Origin: CAXBGS01 sp963975425
GTDB lineage: Bacteria; Planctomycetota; Planctomycetia; Pirellulales; Pirellulaceae
Assembly (NCBI GenBank): GCA_963975425.1
Contig: CAXBGS010000004.1
Coordinates: 124,001 to 188,000 of the forward strand
DNA: 64,000 nt
Reading direction: 5' to 3'
Each line of letters begins with the position of its first letter. The stretch's first letter is position 1. Below, in pieces: positions 21,341 to 30,610 of the stretch. The translations under genes were made by a program, and so were the position numbers. The notes beneath the pieces are model-generated. The model did not search any database, was not told where the DNA came from, and worked only from the letters and a program-made list of their open reading frames with translations.

Positions 21341-24190
21341 TTATCTCACGTAGATGAATTCGTTGCTGGCATACAAACCATGACAAAGTAGACTCCAGGC
21401 CTGTCTGATCATCGGTTGGTCTGTGCTTGGCAGGCTTGTCCCCAAAGCTGAACGGTTCAACGAATCCGAACCAGTATCAGTCAGATCCGAAATGAAAATC
21501 GCGGCTCGATCAACTTCAACACTCGTTGGTTTTCGGCCAAGAATTTTATGATAGGCCGATTCGATACGACTGCGATCGCTCTGCGCGACATCCAGCAGCG
21601 AGGCGGCAACACGATCCGCCGCATCCATGACCACGTCAGAATTCATCATCCACAATGCCTGCGGAGCAACCACGGTCGAGTGTCGATGACCGGTCGGCAT
21701 CGTCGGGTCGGGAAAGTCAAATTGCTGAAAGAGTGGATACAAATTATTGCGGATGACGGGCAGGTATATCGCTCGTCGAACGCTGTCGTATTTGGTGTGA
21801 TCGACCGATGTATGGTTGAACACAAACTGTCGATTACGCAGCGGAACCGTCTTGCCGCCGATGGATCGATCTAACTGGTCCGAGGTTGCCAAAATGGAAT
21901 CGCGGATTTGTTCGGCGCTCAAGCGATTGACATGAAACCTCCAATGCAATTGATTCTCGGGATCGGACTCGGTCGCATAACTTTCATCGGGATGCCGCGA
22001 ACTCATTTGGTAGCAGCTCGAAGCGATAATCAAACGATGCAGCTGCTTTGTCGACCACCCGTGTTGCATGAAGTATCGTGCAAGCCAGTCGAGCAGTTGC
22101 GGGTGCGTCGGCTTGTCGCCCAACAATCCGAAATTTTCGGTCGTGCCGACGATCCCCGCGCCGAAATGCCAACGCCAAATACGATTGACGTACACGCGAG
22201 CGGTCAGCGGGTGATTCGAACTTGCCATCCATCTTGCTAATTCCAGTCGTCCGCTCTGGTGAACCGGAAAAACAGGGCGCGTCGTGGCCGTCCGCATGAC
22301 TTCGGGAAATTCGCGAGGCACCGGTGCACCCAGACTTAGGTGACTGCCGCGGATGTGAATCGCGAGTTGCTCGTGAACCGCATCATCACTAACGCTCATC
22401 GCCGATGTCAGGTCCGGGGCGAGGCTTTCGAACACTCGCGCCTCTTCCATCAAGGTGTTGAACTGATTCAGCGTCGGTTGGTCGAAAGCGTATTCAGGTT
22501 TTGCAGGGACGGCCAAGAATCCCGCAGGGTCTTCGATGGCTTGCCTTGCCGATTGAAGTTTCGGATCGTCAAGTTTCTGGTTTTTGGCGTTTGTTAATTT
22601 TTCGACAGCTGCTGCGACTCTCTTGATCAGAGGTCGGTAGTGTTGACCGACCTGTTTCCCGTGGTCATTGCCCTTGAACTGATGCCATGGACGAAAGAAC
22701 GGCACATCGGCATTAAATTCCAAGTGGCGGCGACAGTGATACAAGATGCGCGGATGCAATCGCAGCGGACCTGCGATTTCCGACACTTCCGTCAGTGGCA
22801 TGTCTGGGTCGATGCGTGTCGCAGCGATCAAATAGTCCGCCGCTCGCTTGCGAGCAAGCTCGCGTATTTCCGCCAACGCCTGGTTCTTGAACAGAGTTGC
22901 CGTGTTTCGCCGCTTTGCGATTTCGGCATCGACCTCTGCGATTCGCGTTTGTTCATCTTCGGTTGCAAATACCGTTTCATTCCAGTGCTTTATGGCGCCG
23001 GTGTTCGTGTCGCCGAACGTTTTCGTGCTGCGAAAGATCGCGGCCAGCGAGTAGTAGTCAGATTGCTTGATCGGGTCGAATTTGTGGTCGTGACAACGCA
23101 CACATCCAAGCGTCATACCCATGAAGGCTTTGCCGGTCACATCGATCTGCTCGTCAATCGTATCCATCGTCAGCTTTTCACGATCGGGTTCGGCAAGCAC
23201 CTTTGCGCCGAGTACTAAAAAGCCTGTTGCTGTTTTCGTTTCTTGGGTCGCATGCGGAACCAGGTCACCGGCGATCTGTTCGATCAGGAAACGGTCGAAC
23301 GGTTTGTCATCGTTGAAAGCCTGGACGACATAGTCTCGATAACGCCATGCATTTCCGAAAGCAAGGTTTTCATCCAGTCCGTTGCTGTCGGCATATCTCG
23401 CAACGTCCAGCCAATGCCGCCCCCAGCGGACTCCGTACTGCGGCGAAGCGAGCAGGCGTTCGACCAGATTTTTCGTCGCGTCGGCCGAATCATCCAACAA
23501 GAACGCATCGATTTCGTCCTGTGTTGGCGGCATCCCGATCAAATCGAACGTGATCCGGCGAATCAACGTCCGAGGGTCCGCGGCCGGCGCCGGCTGAATT
23601 CCCTTGTCTTCCAGACGCGCCAGGACGAAAGCGTCGATCGGCGTTTGTACCCAATCGGTCCGCTGGACCTTGGGAACGTCGGGATGCGAGACCGGTTGGA
23701 ATGACCAAAACTTACGGCCTTCCTCGATACTGATGCCAGCGGCGACTTGGGGTGTCAAAGTTGCTTTGCGGGGATCGGGCGCACCAATCCGGATCCATTT
23801 TTCAAGCTTGGCGATCTGTGACTGCGGCAACTTGCCCGACGGAGGCATTTGCAGATCATGGTTTGCGTATCCAATGGCCTCGATCAGCAAACTCTGTTCG
23901 GGATGGCCTGCCACGATCGCCGGGCCCGTGTCGCCACCTTGCCGACCGCCTTGGCGAGAGTCCAGCAGCAGACCGCCGTCGCGTTCCTCGCCCGAGTGAC
24001 ATTCGTAACAGTGGTCGACCAGAATCGGTCGCACATGCTGCTCGAAGAATGCGATTCCGTCACGGTCCGCCGTCGCCGAATCCACTTCCAAGTCGACCGA
24101 TTGAGCGAGCGTGGACGTCGCCGCGACAAACCAGGATGCGATCAGAATTAAAGAAGCAAAGCCGACCGATTGCACGCGCCCTAGCGACAT
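21341..24190 (-). CDS. Cytochrome-type DUF1549/DUF1553 protein (pair B)
   Basis: This protein has about 949 residues from the ATG at 24190, which directly precedes a signal peptide (SVGFASLILIASWFVAATSTLAQS). An upstream frame open to 24556 would add 122 non-conserved residues. It contains a cytochrome-like domain with CYECHSGEERDGG and LLDSRQGG, then DUF1549 with WLDVARYADSNGLDEN and CVRCHDHKFDP, a helical insertion, and DUF1553 with NHPLTARVYVNRIWRWHFG and APQALWMMNSD. It differs from pair A in having a coiled insert between the two DUFs. The DUF1501 partner follows 3 bp later. Confidence 0.92.
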   Translation of the reverse strand: MSLGRVQSVGFASLILIASWFVAATSTLAQSVDLEVDSATADRDGIAFFEQHVRPILVDHCYECHSGEERDGGLLLDSRQGGRQGGDTGPAIVAGHPEQSLLIEAIGYANHDLQMPPSGKLPQSQIAKLEKWIRIGAPDPRKATLTPQVAAGISIEEGRKFWSFQPVSHPDVPKVQRTDWVQTPIDAFVLARLEDKGIQPAPAADPRTLIRRITFDLIGMPPTQDEIDAFLLDDSADATKNLVERLLASPQYGVRWGRHWLDVARYADSNGLDENLAFGNAWRYRDYVVQAFNDDKPFDRFLIEQIAGDLVPHATQETKTATGFLVLGAKVLAEPDREKLTMDTIDEQIDVTGKAFMGMTLGCVRCHDHKFDPIKQSDYYSLAAIFRSTKTFGDTNTGAIKHWNETVFATEDEQTRIAEVDAEIAKRRNTATLFKNQALAEIRELARKRAADYLIAATRIDPDMPLTEVSEIAGPLRLHPRILYHCRRHLEFNADVPFFRPWHQFKGNDHGKQVGQHYRPLIKRVAAAVEKLTNAKNQKLDDPKLQSARQAIEDPAGFLAVPAKPEYAFDQPTLNQFNTLMEEARVFESLAPDLTSAMSVSDDAVHEQLAIHIRGSHLSLGAPVPREFPEVMRTATTRPVFPVHQSGRLELARWMASSNHPLTARVYVNRIWRWHFGAGIVGTTENFGLLGDKPTHPQLLDWLARYFMQHGWSTKQLHRLIIASSCYQMSSRHPDESYATESDPENQLHWRFHVNRLSAEQIRDSILATSDQLDRSIGGKTVPLRNRQFVFNHTSVDHTKYDSVRRAIYLPVIRNNLYPLFQQFDFPDPTMPTGHRHSTVVAPQALWMMNSDVVMDAADRVAASLLDVAQSDRSRIESAYHKILGRKPTSVEVDRAAIFISDLTDTGSDSLNRSALGTSLPSTDQPMIRQAWSLLCHGLYASNEFIYVR

Positions 24191-24596
24191 TGCACCGCGA
24201 CTGGCAGACAAGCCGAATGCAGCCAAGCGGGCGGTGACGAAAGGATGGGCCGATCGCGAGGATGGCTTTCGGCACCGCAATAATTCGTCGGTCAAAACCG
24301 GCGCTCGCTCAGTCGGACGTGGCACGATCATAGACGGCATTCTAGTCATATCAGATCGGTCGTGCACGTCGCGCCACGCCAAAGCGAGCGCTTCGTGCCA
24401 CTTCACGGCGACGTGCGATCGGCGTGGGTGAGTGGCGCAACGAATGCCTCGCGTCGATGCGTGATCATCCAAGCAACGCTGATGGATGACCAACGAATAT
24501 TTGGGGCGCAGACCGATTTTGTATTGCCACTTAAACTCGGCTAGACTCTCCGCCATCGGGACCGTTGTTCCGAATCCATAATCCGGAGAAGTTCCT
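24191..24596. promoter_or_regulatory. Divergent region between pair B and the amidohydrolase
   Basis: About 400 bp lie between two divergent starts. The minus frame stays open through most of it, but it lacks conserved features. No operator, hairpin or repeat was recognised, and both promoters are expected here. Confidence 0.3.
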
Positions 24597-25571
24597 ATGA
24601 GACATCAGCGACGATCAAAAACATCTCGAAGAGATTTCGGACGCGTGGTCGTTAGCGGCATGGTCGGTGCTGGCGCGATTGCGACCGCACTTACGCGTGA
24701 GGCACTAGTTTTGGCAGAAGAATCTGACGCCGCAGAGAGTCCTGGTTGGATCGATGCACATGTGCATGTGTGGCATCCCGATACGACCAAGTATCCGATC
24801 AGCACAAACTTTGATCGCGCCGATATGCGGCCGCCGAGCTTTACCGCTGAGGAGTTGTTCAGCCACAGCAAGCCTGCGGGTGTCAGCCGTATCGTGCTGA
24901 TACAAATGAGCTTTTACGAGTACGACCACACTTACATGTGCGAAGTGATGGACAGGCATCCCGGTGTTTTTTCGGGCGTCGCGCTGATCGACCATCGTGC
25001 CGATGATGTCGTGATGCAGGCTGATGCATTGAAAGAGAAGGGAATGCGGGGATTCCGGTTGCATTCTCGTGGTGACGCCAAGGACTGGGTCAACCATCCC
25101 AATATGCATGCCCTGTGGCGTAAAGCCGCCGACGATGGGTTGGCGGTTTGTCCGCTGATCAATCCGGCAGAAATCCCGTATGTCGATTTGCTGTGCGAAC
25201 GTTTTCCAGATACCAGGGTCGTCATCGACCATTTCGCTCGCATTGGCGTGAGCGGGACGATCGAGGAAAGCGACTTGGATGCCCTCTGCGGGTTGGCGCG
25301 GTGGAAAAACACCTTCGTCAAAACTTCGGCGTTCTATGCTTTAGGAAAGAAATCGCCGCCCTATGATGACCTTTCTGTGATGATCCGTCGAACCGTCGAC
25401 GCGTTTAGCCCACAGCGTTTAATGTGGGCGACGGACTGTCCGTATCAGGTCCAAGGCGAGCACAGTTACGAGGCATCCATCTCGCTGGTCCGCGATCGTT
25501 TGGATTTTCTGTCCGAAGCCGACAAAACGTGGATGTTGCGTGATACGGCGGACCGTGTCTTTTTTGCGTAA
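24597..25571 (+). CDS. Tat-exported amidohydrolase-family hydrolase
   Basis: This 324-residue protein has a twin-arginine type signal (SRRDFGRVVVSGMVGAGAIA). It then carries a TIM-barrel metal hydrolase of the amidohydrolase 2 family. The metal-binding HVH is at 55-57 in WIDAHVHVWHP. A later histidine lies in VVIDHFARIG, and the C-terminal acid is in LMWATDCPYQ. Members hydrolyse lactones (for example sugar lactones) or decarboxylate aromatic acids; the actual substrate cannot be told. It is a single gene divergent from pair B and followed by about 320 bp of non-coding DNA. Confidence 0.9.
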   Translation: MRHQRRSKTSRRDFGRVVVSGMVGAGAIATALTREALVLAEESDAAESPGWIDAHVHVWHPDTTKYPISTNFDRADMRPPSFTAEELFSHSKPAGVSRIVLIQMSFYEYDHTYMCEVMDRHPGVFSGVALIDHRADDVVMQADALKEKGMRGFRLHSRGDAKDWVNHPNMHALWRKAADDGLAVCPLINPAEIPYVDLLCERFPDTRVVIDHFARIGVSGTIEESDLDALCGLARWKNTFVKTSAFYALGKKSPPYDDLSVMIRRTVDAFSPQRLMWATDCPYQVQGEHSYEASISLVRDRLDFLSEADKTWMLRDTADRVFFA

Positions 25572-25892
25572 GCCCGATCTTTTTGGGACATTCGATCGTC
25601 GCCGCATGCCGTGTCTGGTATCTCGGAGCAAGTTTGCCACCCCGAGAACCACGCGAAGGTGCTTTAGAACGCCTTAAAATGTCGTTAAGAACGCCTTCGC
25701 GGAGCCATTCTGGGCGTGTGAGTCGTCGAACCCTGCCTAATTGAGGCAGCGAGAAAATCGGAAACTAGCTAAAGTGTAGGCAGCTCATTCAAATGTCTGC
25801 GTCGTCTTGGCGACGCACCGTCTCGTTTGCCGCCCCCGTTGCCGGCGGCAGTCGCTCTCCTCTGATCCCATCTCACCCGAGTTTCGGTTGAT
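25572..25892. other. Non-coding region before accD
   Basis: About 320 bp hold no convincing gene. Two similar segments around 25658-25680 and 25686-25705 share the core aagaacgccttcgcgg or close variants (agaacgcct), an imperfect direct repeat. The accD promoter should lie here but was not identified. Confidence 0.4.
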
Positions 25893-26849
25893 ATGTCCAC
25901 CATTGATTCCAATCCAAACGAACTCGTATCCGATTCTGTTTCGCCATCATCCGTGTCGATATCCGATACCGTGGCCACTGATTCCGAGGCCAAGTCTTCA
26001 TTGAACGCTTCATCATCTGCTCGAGAGAACGAAGGCTCTGGGCCTCGCAAAAAACGCGGTGTCCCCGAGGGGTTGTGGCTGCGATGCGATGGCTGCGGCG
26101 CGTCGATCTATAAGAAGGAAGTCCAGCAGCGGCTAAACGTTTGCCCCAAGTGTGACCATCACTTTTATGTCTCGGCGACCGAGCGGATTGCTCAAGTCTT
26201 GGACGAAGGCACGTTTCACCCAATCAACGAACATCTGCGTTCGGCCGACCCGCTGGAATTCTCCGATCGACGTCGATACTCCGATCGCTTGACAGGTGAA
26301 CAAAAGCGAACGGGTCTCAGTGACGCGGTTGTGACCGGCACGGGGATGGTGCGAGCCAGACGCGTCGCGTTCGCCGTGACCGACAGTGCGTTCATCATGG
26401 GCAGCATGGGGTCCGTCGTGGGCGAACGTTTAACCCGACTGATTGAATCGGCAACCGAACAAGACTTACCCCTGATCATCATTAGCGCCAGCGGCGGAGG
26501 CGCCCGCATGCACGAGGGAATCCTTAGCCTGATGCAAATGGCAAAGGTTTCCGCAGCGTTGGCAAAGTATGATGAAAAAGGTGGACTCTTCATCAGCGTG
26601 TTGACGAATCCAACGATGGGCGGCGTGGCCGCAAGTTTCGCTTCGCTGGGCGATCTGGTGTTTGCCGAACCGAAAGCACTTATCGGATTTGCGGGCCCAC
26701 GTACCATCAAGGCAACCATTGGGATCGAGCTGCCCGAAGGCTTTCAGACCAGCGAGTTTTTACTTGAACACGGTTATGTCGACCGCATTGTTCACCGCAA
26801 AAACTTAAAGTCAGAACTGGCTCGCGCGATCGATTACTGCGGAAAATAA
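25893..26849 (+). CDS. accD: Acetyl-CoA carboxylase carboxyltransferase subunit beta
   Basis: AccD with AccA transfers the carboxyl group from biotin to acetyl-CoA to make malonyl-CoA for fatty acid synthesis. The four-cysteine zinc ribbon is intact (Cys65, Cys68, Cys84, Cys87). The crotonase-like core follows: SASGGGARMHEGILSLMQMAK, LTNPTMGGVAASFA, GFAGPRTI and ELPEGFQ(T/R). The N-terminus has an unusual Ser-rich extension of about 55 residues before the zinc ribbon. The kinase gene begins 2 bp after the stop, so the two are almost certainly coexpressed. accA is not in the window. Confidence 0.97.
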   Translation: MSTIDSNPNELVSDSVSPSSVSISDTVATDSEAKSSLNASSSARENEGSGPRKKRGVPEGLWLRCDGCGASIYKKEVQQRLNVCPKCDHHFYVSATERIAQVLDEGTFHPINEHLRSADPLEFSDRRRYSDRLTGEQKRTGLSDAVVTGTGMVRARRVAFAVTDSAFIMGSMGSVVGERLTRLIESATEQDLPLIIISASGGGARMHEGILSLMQMAKVSAALAKYDEKGGLFISVLTNPTMGGVAASFASLGDLVFAEPKALIGFAGPRTIKATIGIELPEGFQTSEFLLEHGYVDRIVHRKNLKSELARAIDYCGK

Positions 26850-26851
26850 CG

Positions 26852-27745
26852 TTGGGACTATTCGATTCAATCAAGTCGGCCTTCAAGTCGTCCGGCGGCG
26901 GGCGGATCGACATCAGTTCGCGATTTATCCGTCAGCGGACAGCCGCGACGGGAACGATGGCGCATTTCTTTGTCGCATCGGATCTGCTGCACGACAATCG
27001 CACGGTCGGCGTCAAAATCCTGGATCCCGAAAAGGTCAAGCTGTTCGAGGGACGCTTCAAAGGGCTCGGCAAGCCCAGCGAAGGCGAAATCGCGATGCAA
27101 ATGCATCATCCCAAAGTCGTCGAGACGTATGAACACGGCATATCCGAAAAAGGCCAGCCCGTCCTGATTATGGAATACGTGGCCGGCCCCAGTATGCAGA
27201 ACATCGTGGTCAAGAAACAGGAAGAACACGTTGCCGGCAAACGCGTGAAGCTGATTCGCGATATGGCCGAAGCACTGGCTTACGTGCATTCCCAAGGGTA
27301 CATCCACCGCGACATCTGCCCACGTAATTTCATCTGCTTGCCGGACTGCGAAGGGCTCAAGCTGATCGATTTCGGCTTGACCGTGCCAGCAACGCCACCG
27401 TTCATGGCACCGGGAAATCGCACCGGAACACCGCTGTACATGTCGCCCGAGATCGTTCGGCGACGGGCGACCGACAAACGCGTCGACATCTTTTCTTTCG
27501 GCGTGACGTGCTATTGCCTGTGCTGTTTCCAACATCCCTGGCAGGGAGAAATCGTTTCTGGCCGGGCCGCACTGCAGCACGATACTGCTGCGCCGAAGCC
27601 GATTTTGGACGTCGTTCCGAACCTGGACCCGCGATTGGCCAAGGCCATCATGTCGGCATTACAGCCCAAGGTCGACGAACGCACCAAGACGATCGAGCAG
27701 TTCCTGACCGCGATCCGGTCGGTCGAATCAGCTTTTGTTAGCTGA
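26852..27745 (+). CDS. Atypical serine/threonine protein kinase coupled to accD
   Basis: This is a 297-residue single-domain kinase with no transmembrane segment, so it is cytoplasmic. It starts at a TTG two bases after the accD stop. The ATP lysine is in VGVKILD. The catalytic loop reads HRDICPRNF (152-160) and the metal loop DFG is at 173-175, followed by GTPLYMSPEIV and DIFSFGV. The glycine-rich loop is not recognisable, and the catalytic-loop lysine of HRDxKPxN is Cys156 here. It may be a weak kinase or pseudokinase. The tight link to accD suggests, but does not prove, control of malonyl-CoA synthesis. Confidence 0.85.
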   Translation: MGLFDSIKSAFKSSGGGRIDISSRFIRQRTAATGTMAHFFVASDLLHDNRTVGVKILDPEKVKLFEGRFKGLGKPSEGEIAMQMHHPKVVETYEHGISEKGQPVLIMEYVAGPSMQNIVVKKQEEHVAGKRVKLIRDMAEALAYVHSQGYIHRDICPRNFICLPDCEGLKLIDFGLTVPATPPFMAPGNRTGTPLYMSPEIVRRRATDKRVDIFSFGVTCYCLCCFQHPWQGEIVSGRAALQHDTAAPKPILDVVPNLDPRLAKAIMSALQPKVDERTKTIEQFLTAIRSVESAFVS

Positions 27746-27794
27746 GAGAGTATCGCGTTAGCCTTGGTATCGGGTGCAGAACGGGCCTGATCGG

Positions 27795-27862
27795 CCTCTC
27801 TGACGTATGGGGCCCCCGAGCTTCTCTGACGCATGGAATACCCGAGCTTCTCTGCAGTGCGG
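27795..27862. repeat. 26-bp direct repeat, 2.6 copies
   Basis: Copies at 27795-27820 and 27821-27846 share tctctgacg, atgg and cccgag at matching positions, and a partial third copy (cttctctgc) follows. Located after the kinase gene. Confidence 0.65.
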
Positions 27863-28123
27863 TCTGTCTTGATTCTCCGCGATGGGGGCTGTCTGCTTTT
27901 CCACGATGCGAGATTGTTGGCACCACCGGCCTGCCGGCAACGCCCCCTCCTTTAGAGCGGTGGGATGGTTAGCGATTCAGCCATCCACACGAGGCAACGA
28001 CGTGGACCAGACGGGAGAATGCGAGTGTTTTCAACCCCGTTTGACGGACTAATTCCCCAATCCCGTACGATCCGAACTCGGTCGGTGCGGGCTACGGGTT
28101 TGGGGCATTTCGTAGCGAATTCG

Positions 28124-28153
28124 TTGACATACGAATTTCGCGGCAACTATACT
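28124..28153 (+). promoter_or_regulatory. Near-consensus sigma-70 promoter
   Basis: TTGACA (28124-28129) and TATACT (28148-28153) are separated by 18 bp and point to the coiled-coil gene that starts at 28291. This is the only near-consensus housekeeping promoter noticed in the window. The transcript leader would be about 130 nt. Confidence 0.6.
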
Positions 28154-28290
28154 TCGTAAGCGTGGCGGTTTAGGCAAAGTTCTCGTCGTGACTCTGTCGC
28201 ATTGCTTGCCGCCACGATGCCCGACCGGAATGGTCGTGGTTGATTGAATTCAATTCTTGTTGGCCTGAAAGAACTCGGAAGAATCCGCCA

Positions 28291-29127
28291 ATGACACTCC
28301 TTGGGAAGTCCTTCTCAGTTGTCATCTTCGTCCTGAGCCTGACGTTCATGGTTCTCGCGCTTGCTGTCAATGCTTCGCACCGCAACTGGCGCGACGTTGT
28401 GATGGGACAAGGCGGTTTGAAGGAGAAGATTGAAACGACCGAGCGCACAAATAGCCAGCTGCGAGACTCGCAGTTGCGAACACAAGCGGCACTTGACCGC
28501 GAGCAGGCTGCTCGTCGCACGGCCCTTGCGGCGCTGCAGACTCAGCTGACTCGTCTGGAAACGGACCTGCAAGACAGTGAAGCCTCGCTGCAGGAATACG
28601 CGTCCAAGAACGCTCAGCTGGCACAAGTCGATAAATTCCGCGCCGAGGCGTTGGAAAAACTGACAACGGAAGCAAATGAACTGCGACAACAGATTCGGAC
28701 CGAACAGTCCGACCGTGACAAGCTGTTCGCCGAGACACTGGTCTTGACCGACACCATGAACAAGCTTCGCGGAACGTTGCAGCTTCAGAAAGAACGCAAC
28801 GATCAGTTGATGGCTCAAGTCACACGTTTTGAAGAAGTCGTTTCGGCTCACGGAATCGACATCAATGATCCGCTGGATGGATCACCGCCAGAACGAAACG
28901 GTACGGTCTTGGTGATTAACCGACCACGCGATTTGGTGGAAGTATCCATCGGTCACGACGACGGTCTGCGTCCCGGACATCTCTTAGAAGTCACGCGAAG
29001 CGGTCGCTATGTCGGCAAGGTTCGCGTACGCAACACAGAACCCGACAAAGCGGTCGCCGAAATCATGCGTGACTATAGCGAAGGCATCATCCTGGAGGGC
29101 GATCGTGTCGACACTTCCCTCGACTGA
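28291..29127 (+). CDS. Membrane-anchored coiled-coil protein
   Basis: This 278-residue protein has one N-terminal transmembrane helix (VVIFVLSLTFMVLALAV). A long coiled coil runs from about 45 to 200, rich in Gln, Glu and Leu (ALDREQAARRTALAALQTQL). A compact C-terminal domain of about 75 residues follows (GTVLVINRPRDLVEVSIG, DDGLRPGHLLEVTRSGRYVG). The C-terminal part resembles a small beta-rich domain but was not assigned. The start at 28291 puts the transmembrane helix at the N-terminus. The following small membrane gene overlaps its end. The pair may form an envelope complex of unknown role. Confidence 0.8.
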   Translation: MTLLGKSFSVVIFVLSLTFMVLALAVNASHRNWRDVVMGQGGLKEKIETTERTNSQLRDSQLRTQAALDREQAARRTALAALQTQLTRLETDLQDSEASLQEYASKNAQLAQVDKFRAEALEKLTTEANELRQQIRTEQSDRDKLFAETLVLTDTMNKLRGTLQLQKERNDQLMAQVTRFEEVVSAHGIDINDPLDGSPPERNGTVLVINRPRDLVEVSIGHDDGLRPGHLLEVTRSGRYVGKVRVRNTEPDKAVAEIMRDYSEGIILEGDRVDTSLD

Positions 29128-29311
29128 ACCAAGCCGTAAACAACCCCCTAGCGTTTACGCTGTGATGTTGTTGCTTAGCATGTTGTTCATGCTCATTGCC
29201 GTCATCGCCATGTTTGTGGAATTGAATCGTTGGTCGCCCGATTACTATCGGACCAACAGTGCCAATCCACAGGTGATGGTGATGCCCGTCGACGACATCC
29301 GCTACGTCTAG
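29105..29311 (+). CDS. Small single-pass membrane protein
   Basis: This is a 68-residue protein starting at a GTG (29105) inside the end of the coiled-coil gene, overlapping it by 23 bp. It has one transmembrane helix (AVMLLLSMLFMLIAVIAMFV) and a short tail with SPDYYRTNSANPQ. The overlap suggests translational coupling with the coiled-coil membrane protein and hence a shared complex. No family is recognised. A longer version starting further upstream is possible in frame but would lie almost wholly within the preceding gene. Confidence 0.65.
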   Translation: MSTLPSTEPSRKQPPSVYAVMLLLSMLFMLIAVIAMFVELNRWSPDYYRTNSANPQVMVMPVDDIRYV

Positions 29312-29404
29312 CGTCAATCCGTACTGCCGCTGCACGGTTTTGTCGCGCACGGTTTTGTCGCGGCGCTGCATTAGCCTGGGCCTAGGTTCCTGCGAGGGAA
29401 CCGA

Positions 29405-30367
29405 TCAAGCGGCACGCCGGTGCGTTTGATGCAACCCATCAAGGGGCAGCGCTTCTTGCACATCGGATGTCAAGCATTGCACGATCTCCGGACGCAATCG
29501 CTTGCAAAGTTTCTCGACACGTTTGCCGGAAGTGGCGCGGCCGAACCATTGCCCACACTCTCCGCTGCGGACAATCGTGCCAATGGCGGCTTGAATCATG
29601 CCGACCAAAGACAGCGATGCCGTTGCCGGTTCAAAGTGACGCTTCGCCGCACCAATCCTGCGGCCTCTTTCAACACTCGCTCGCTCGCCGGCCATCTCGC
29701 TTTCCGCCGAAATCACATCGCAATCAGACGCCAGTGACGCCTGCCAGCCAGCGCCGCGAAGCAACTGATAGAACACATACGATGTTTCGCTGACCGATTC
29801 GGCGTCGTGACCGCCGTTGTACAGAAACGCGTCGCCGAGTGACAGAAATACACTGCGTCGCCAAAACGACGCGGCCAAGTAGGCGCCGACTTCTTCCGGG
29901 ATTCGATTCGCATCCACATCGGACCGTCCAGCGGCGACAGGCTGGAATAACATGGCGGATGTGTCGGTCCATCCCGCCGATACGACGCGTCGATTCTCGG
30001 CACACCGCACCACGGGGGCGACGGCAGCGACTTCGCGATGACGGAATCGTTCTAGTGCCACGTCGGCCCAACCGGCGGTCGCCTGCAACCCGGCAGCGAG
30101 AACATGCACGAATTCGCCACGAGCGGCGCGTGCGCCGGCCAACACGGTGTCGACGAAATTACCACCCTCGGCAACGACCAAACGAACTTCGTCGCTCAGG
30201 TCAAACGGGTCGTCATAACGTCCGTCGTGCGGCACAATGACCTCGCACCGATCCGGTCGGTTCTCTAACACGCTAAGAAGTGTGTCTTCGAATGCCGAAG
30301 GATCGTTCCCGACCGGGACGATGATCGACAACTGTGGAATCGAAGGAAACTTGGGCACCAAGATCAT
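29405..30367 (-). CDS. Family 2-like glycosyltransferase
   Basis: This is a protein of about 320 residues whose N-terminus has the GT-A pattern: QLSIIVPVGNDPSAFEDTLLSVLENRPDRCEV in outline, then ARGEFVHVLAAGLQATAGWADVALE. The usual DxD is not clear (the equivalent stretch is LAAGLQ), so activity is uncertain. The C-terminal half is not conserved enough to recognise. The ATG at 30367 is used; an in-frame TTG at 30385 would add six residues. It stands alone, convergent with the small membrane gene. A role in polysaccharide or glycoprotein synthesis is plausible only from family. Confidence 0.65.
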   Translation of the reverse strand: MILVPKFPSIPQLSIIVPVGNDPSAFEDTLLSVLENRPDRCEVIVPHDGRYDDPFDLSDEVRLVVAEGGNFVDTVLAGARAARGEFVHVLAAGLQATAGWADVALERFRHREVAAVAPVVRCAENRRVVSAGWTDTSAMLFQPVAAGRSDVDANRIPEEVGAYLAASFWRRSVFLSLGDAFLYNGGHDAESVSETSYVFYQLLRGAGWQASLASDCDVISAESEMAGERASVERGRRIGAAKRHFEPATASLSLVGMIQAAIGTIVRSGECGQWFGRATSGKRVEKLCKRLRPEIVQCLTSDVQEALPLDGLHQTHRRAA

Positions 30368-30610
30368 CCCTGAATGAAACGCCAAGGCTGTCTTTTGCGA
30401 GCATGCCTCCGCTTGAGGCGCAGCTTGCGTAACAGCAACGACAAAGAGTTCGTTTGTCTTTGCATTCGGAATAACCTCACGACCGAGTTGAATCGATCGC
30501 GTTTGGTTGCATCGAAACGCGCGAAGTTTGCTGCCGACCGCGTCCGATTCATTCTGTAAACGTCACAGTTTAACAATTTCGCGATTTCCAACTTGCCTAA
30601 ATTAACCTCC

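Larger units (their letters stand above)
27746..28290. other. Non-coding region with repeats and a promoter
   Basis: About 545 bp contain no supported gene. The left part has a 26-bp direct repeat (27795-27862), the right part a near-consensus promoter (28124-28153) for the coiled-coil gene. The rest shows nothing recognisable. Confidence 0.6.

Noticed and set aside
24191..24556. Upstream extension of the pair B DUF1549 gene
   Set aside because: The 122 extra residues are not family-like and would bury the signal peptide; the ATG at 24190 is preferred.
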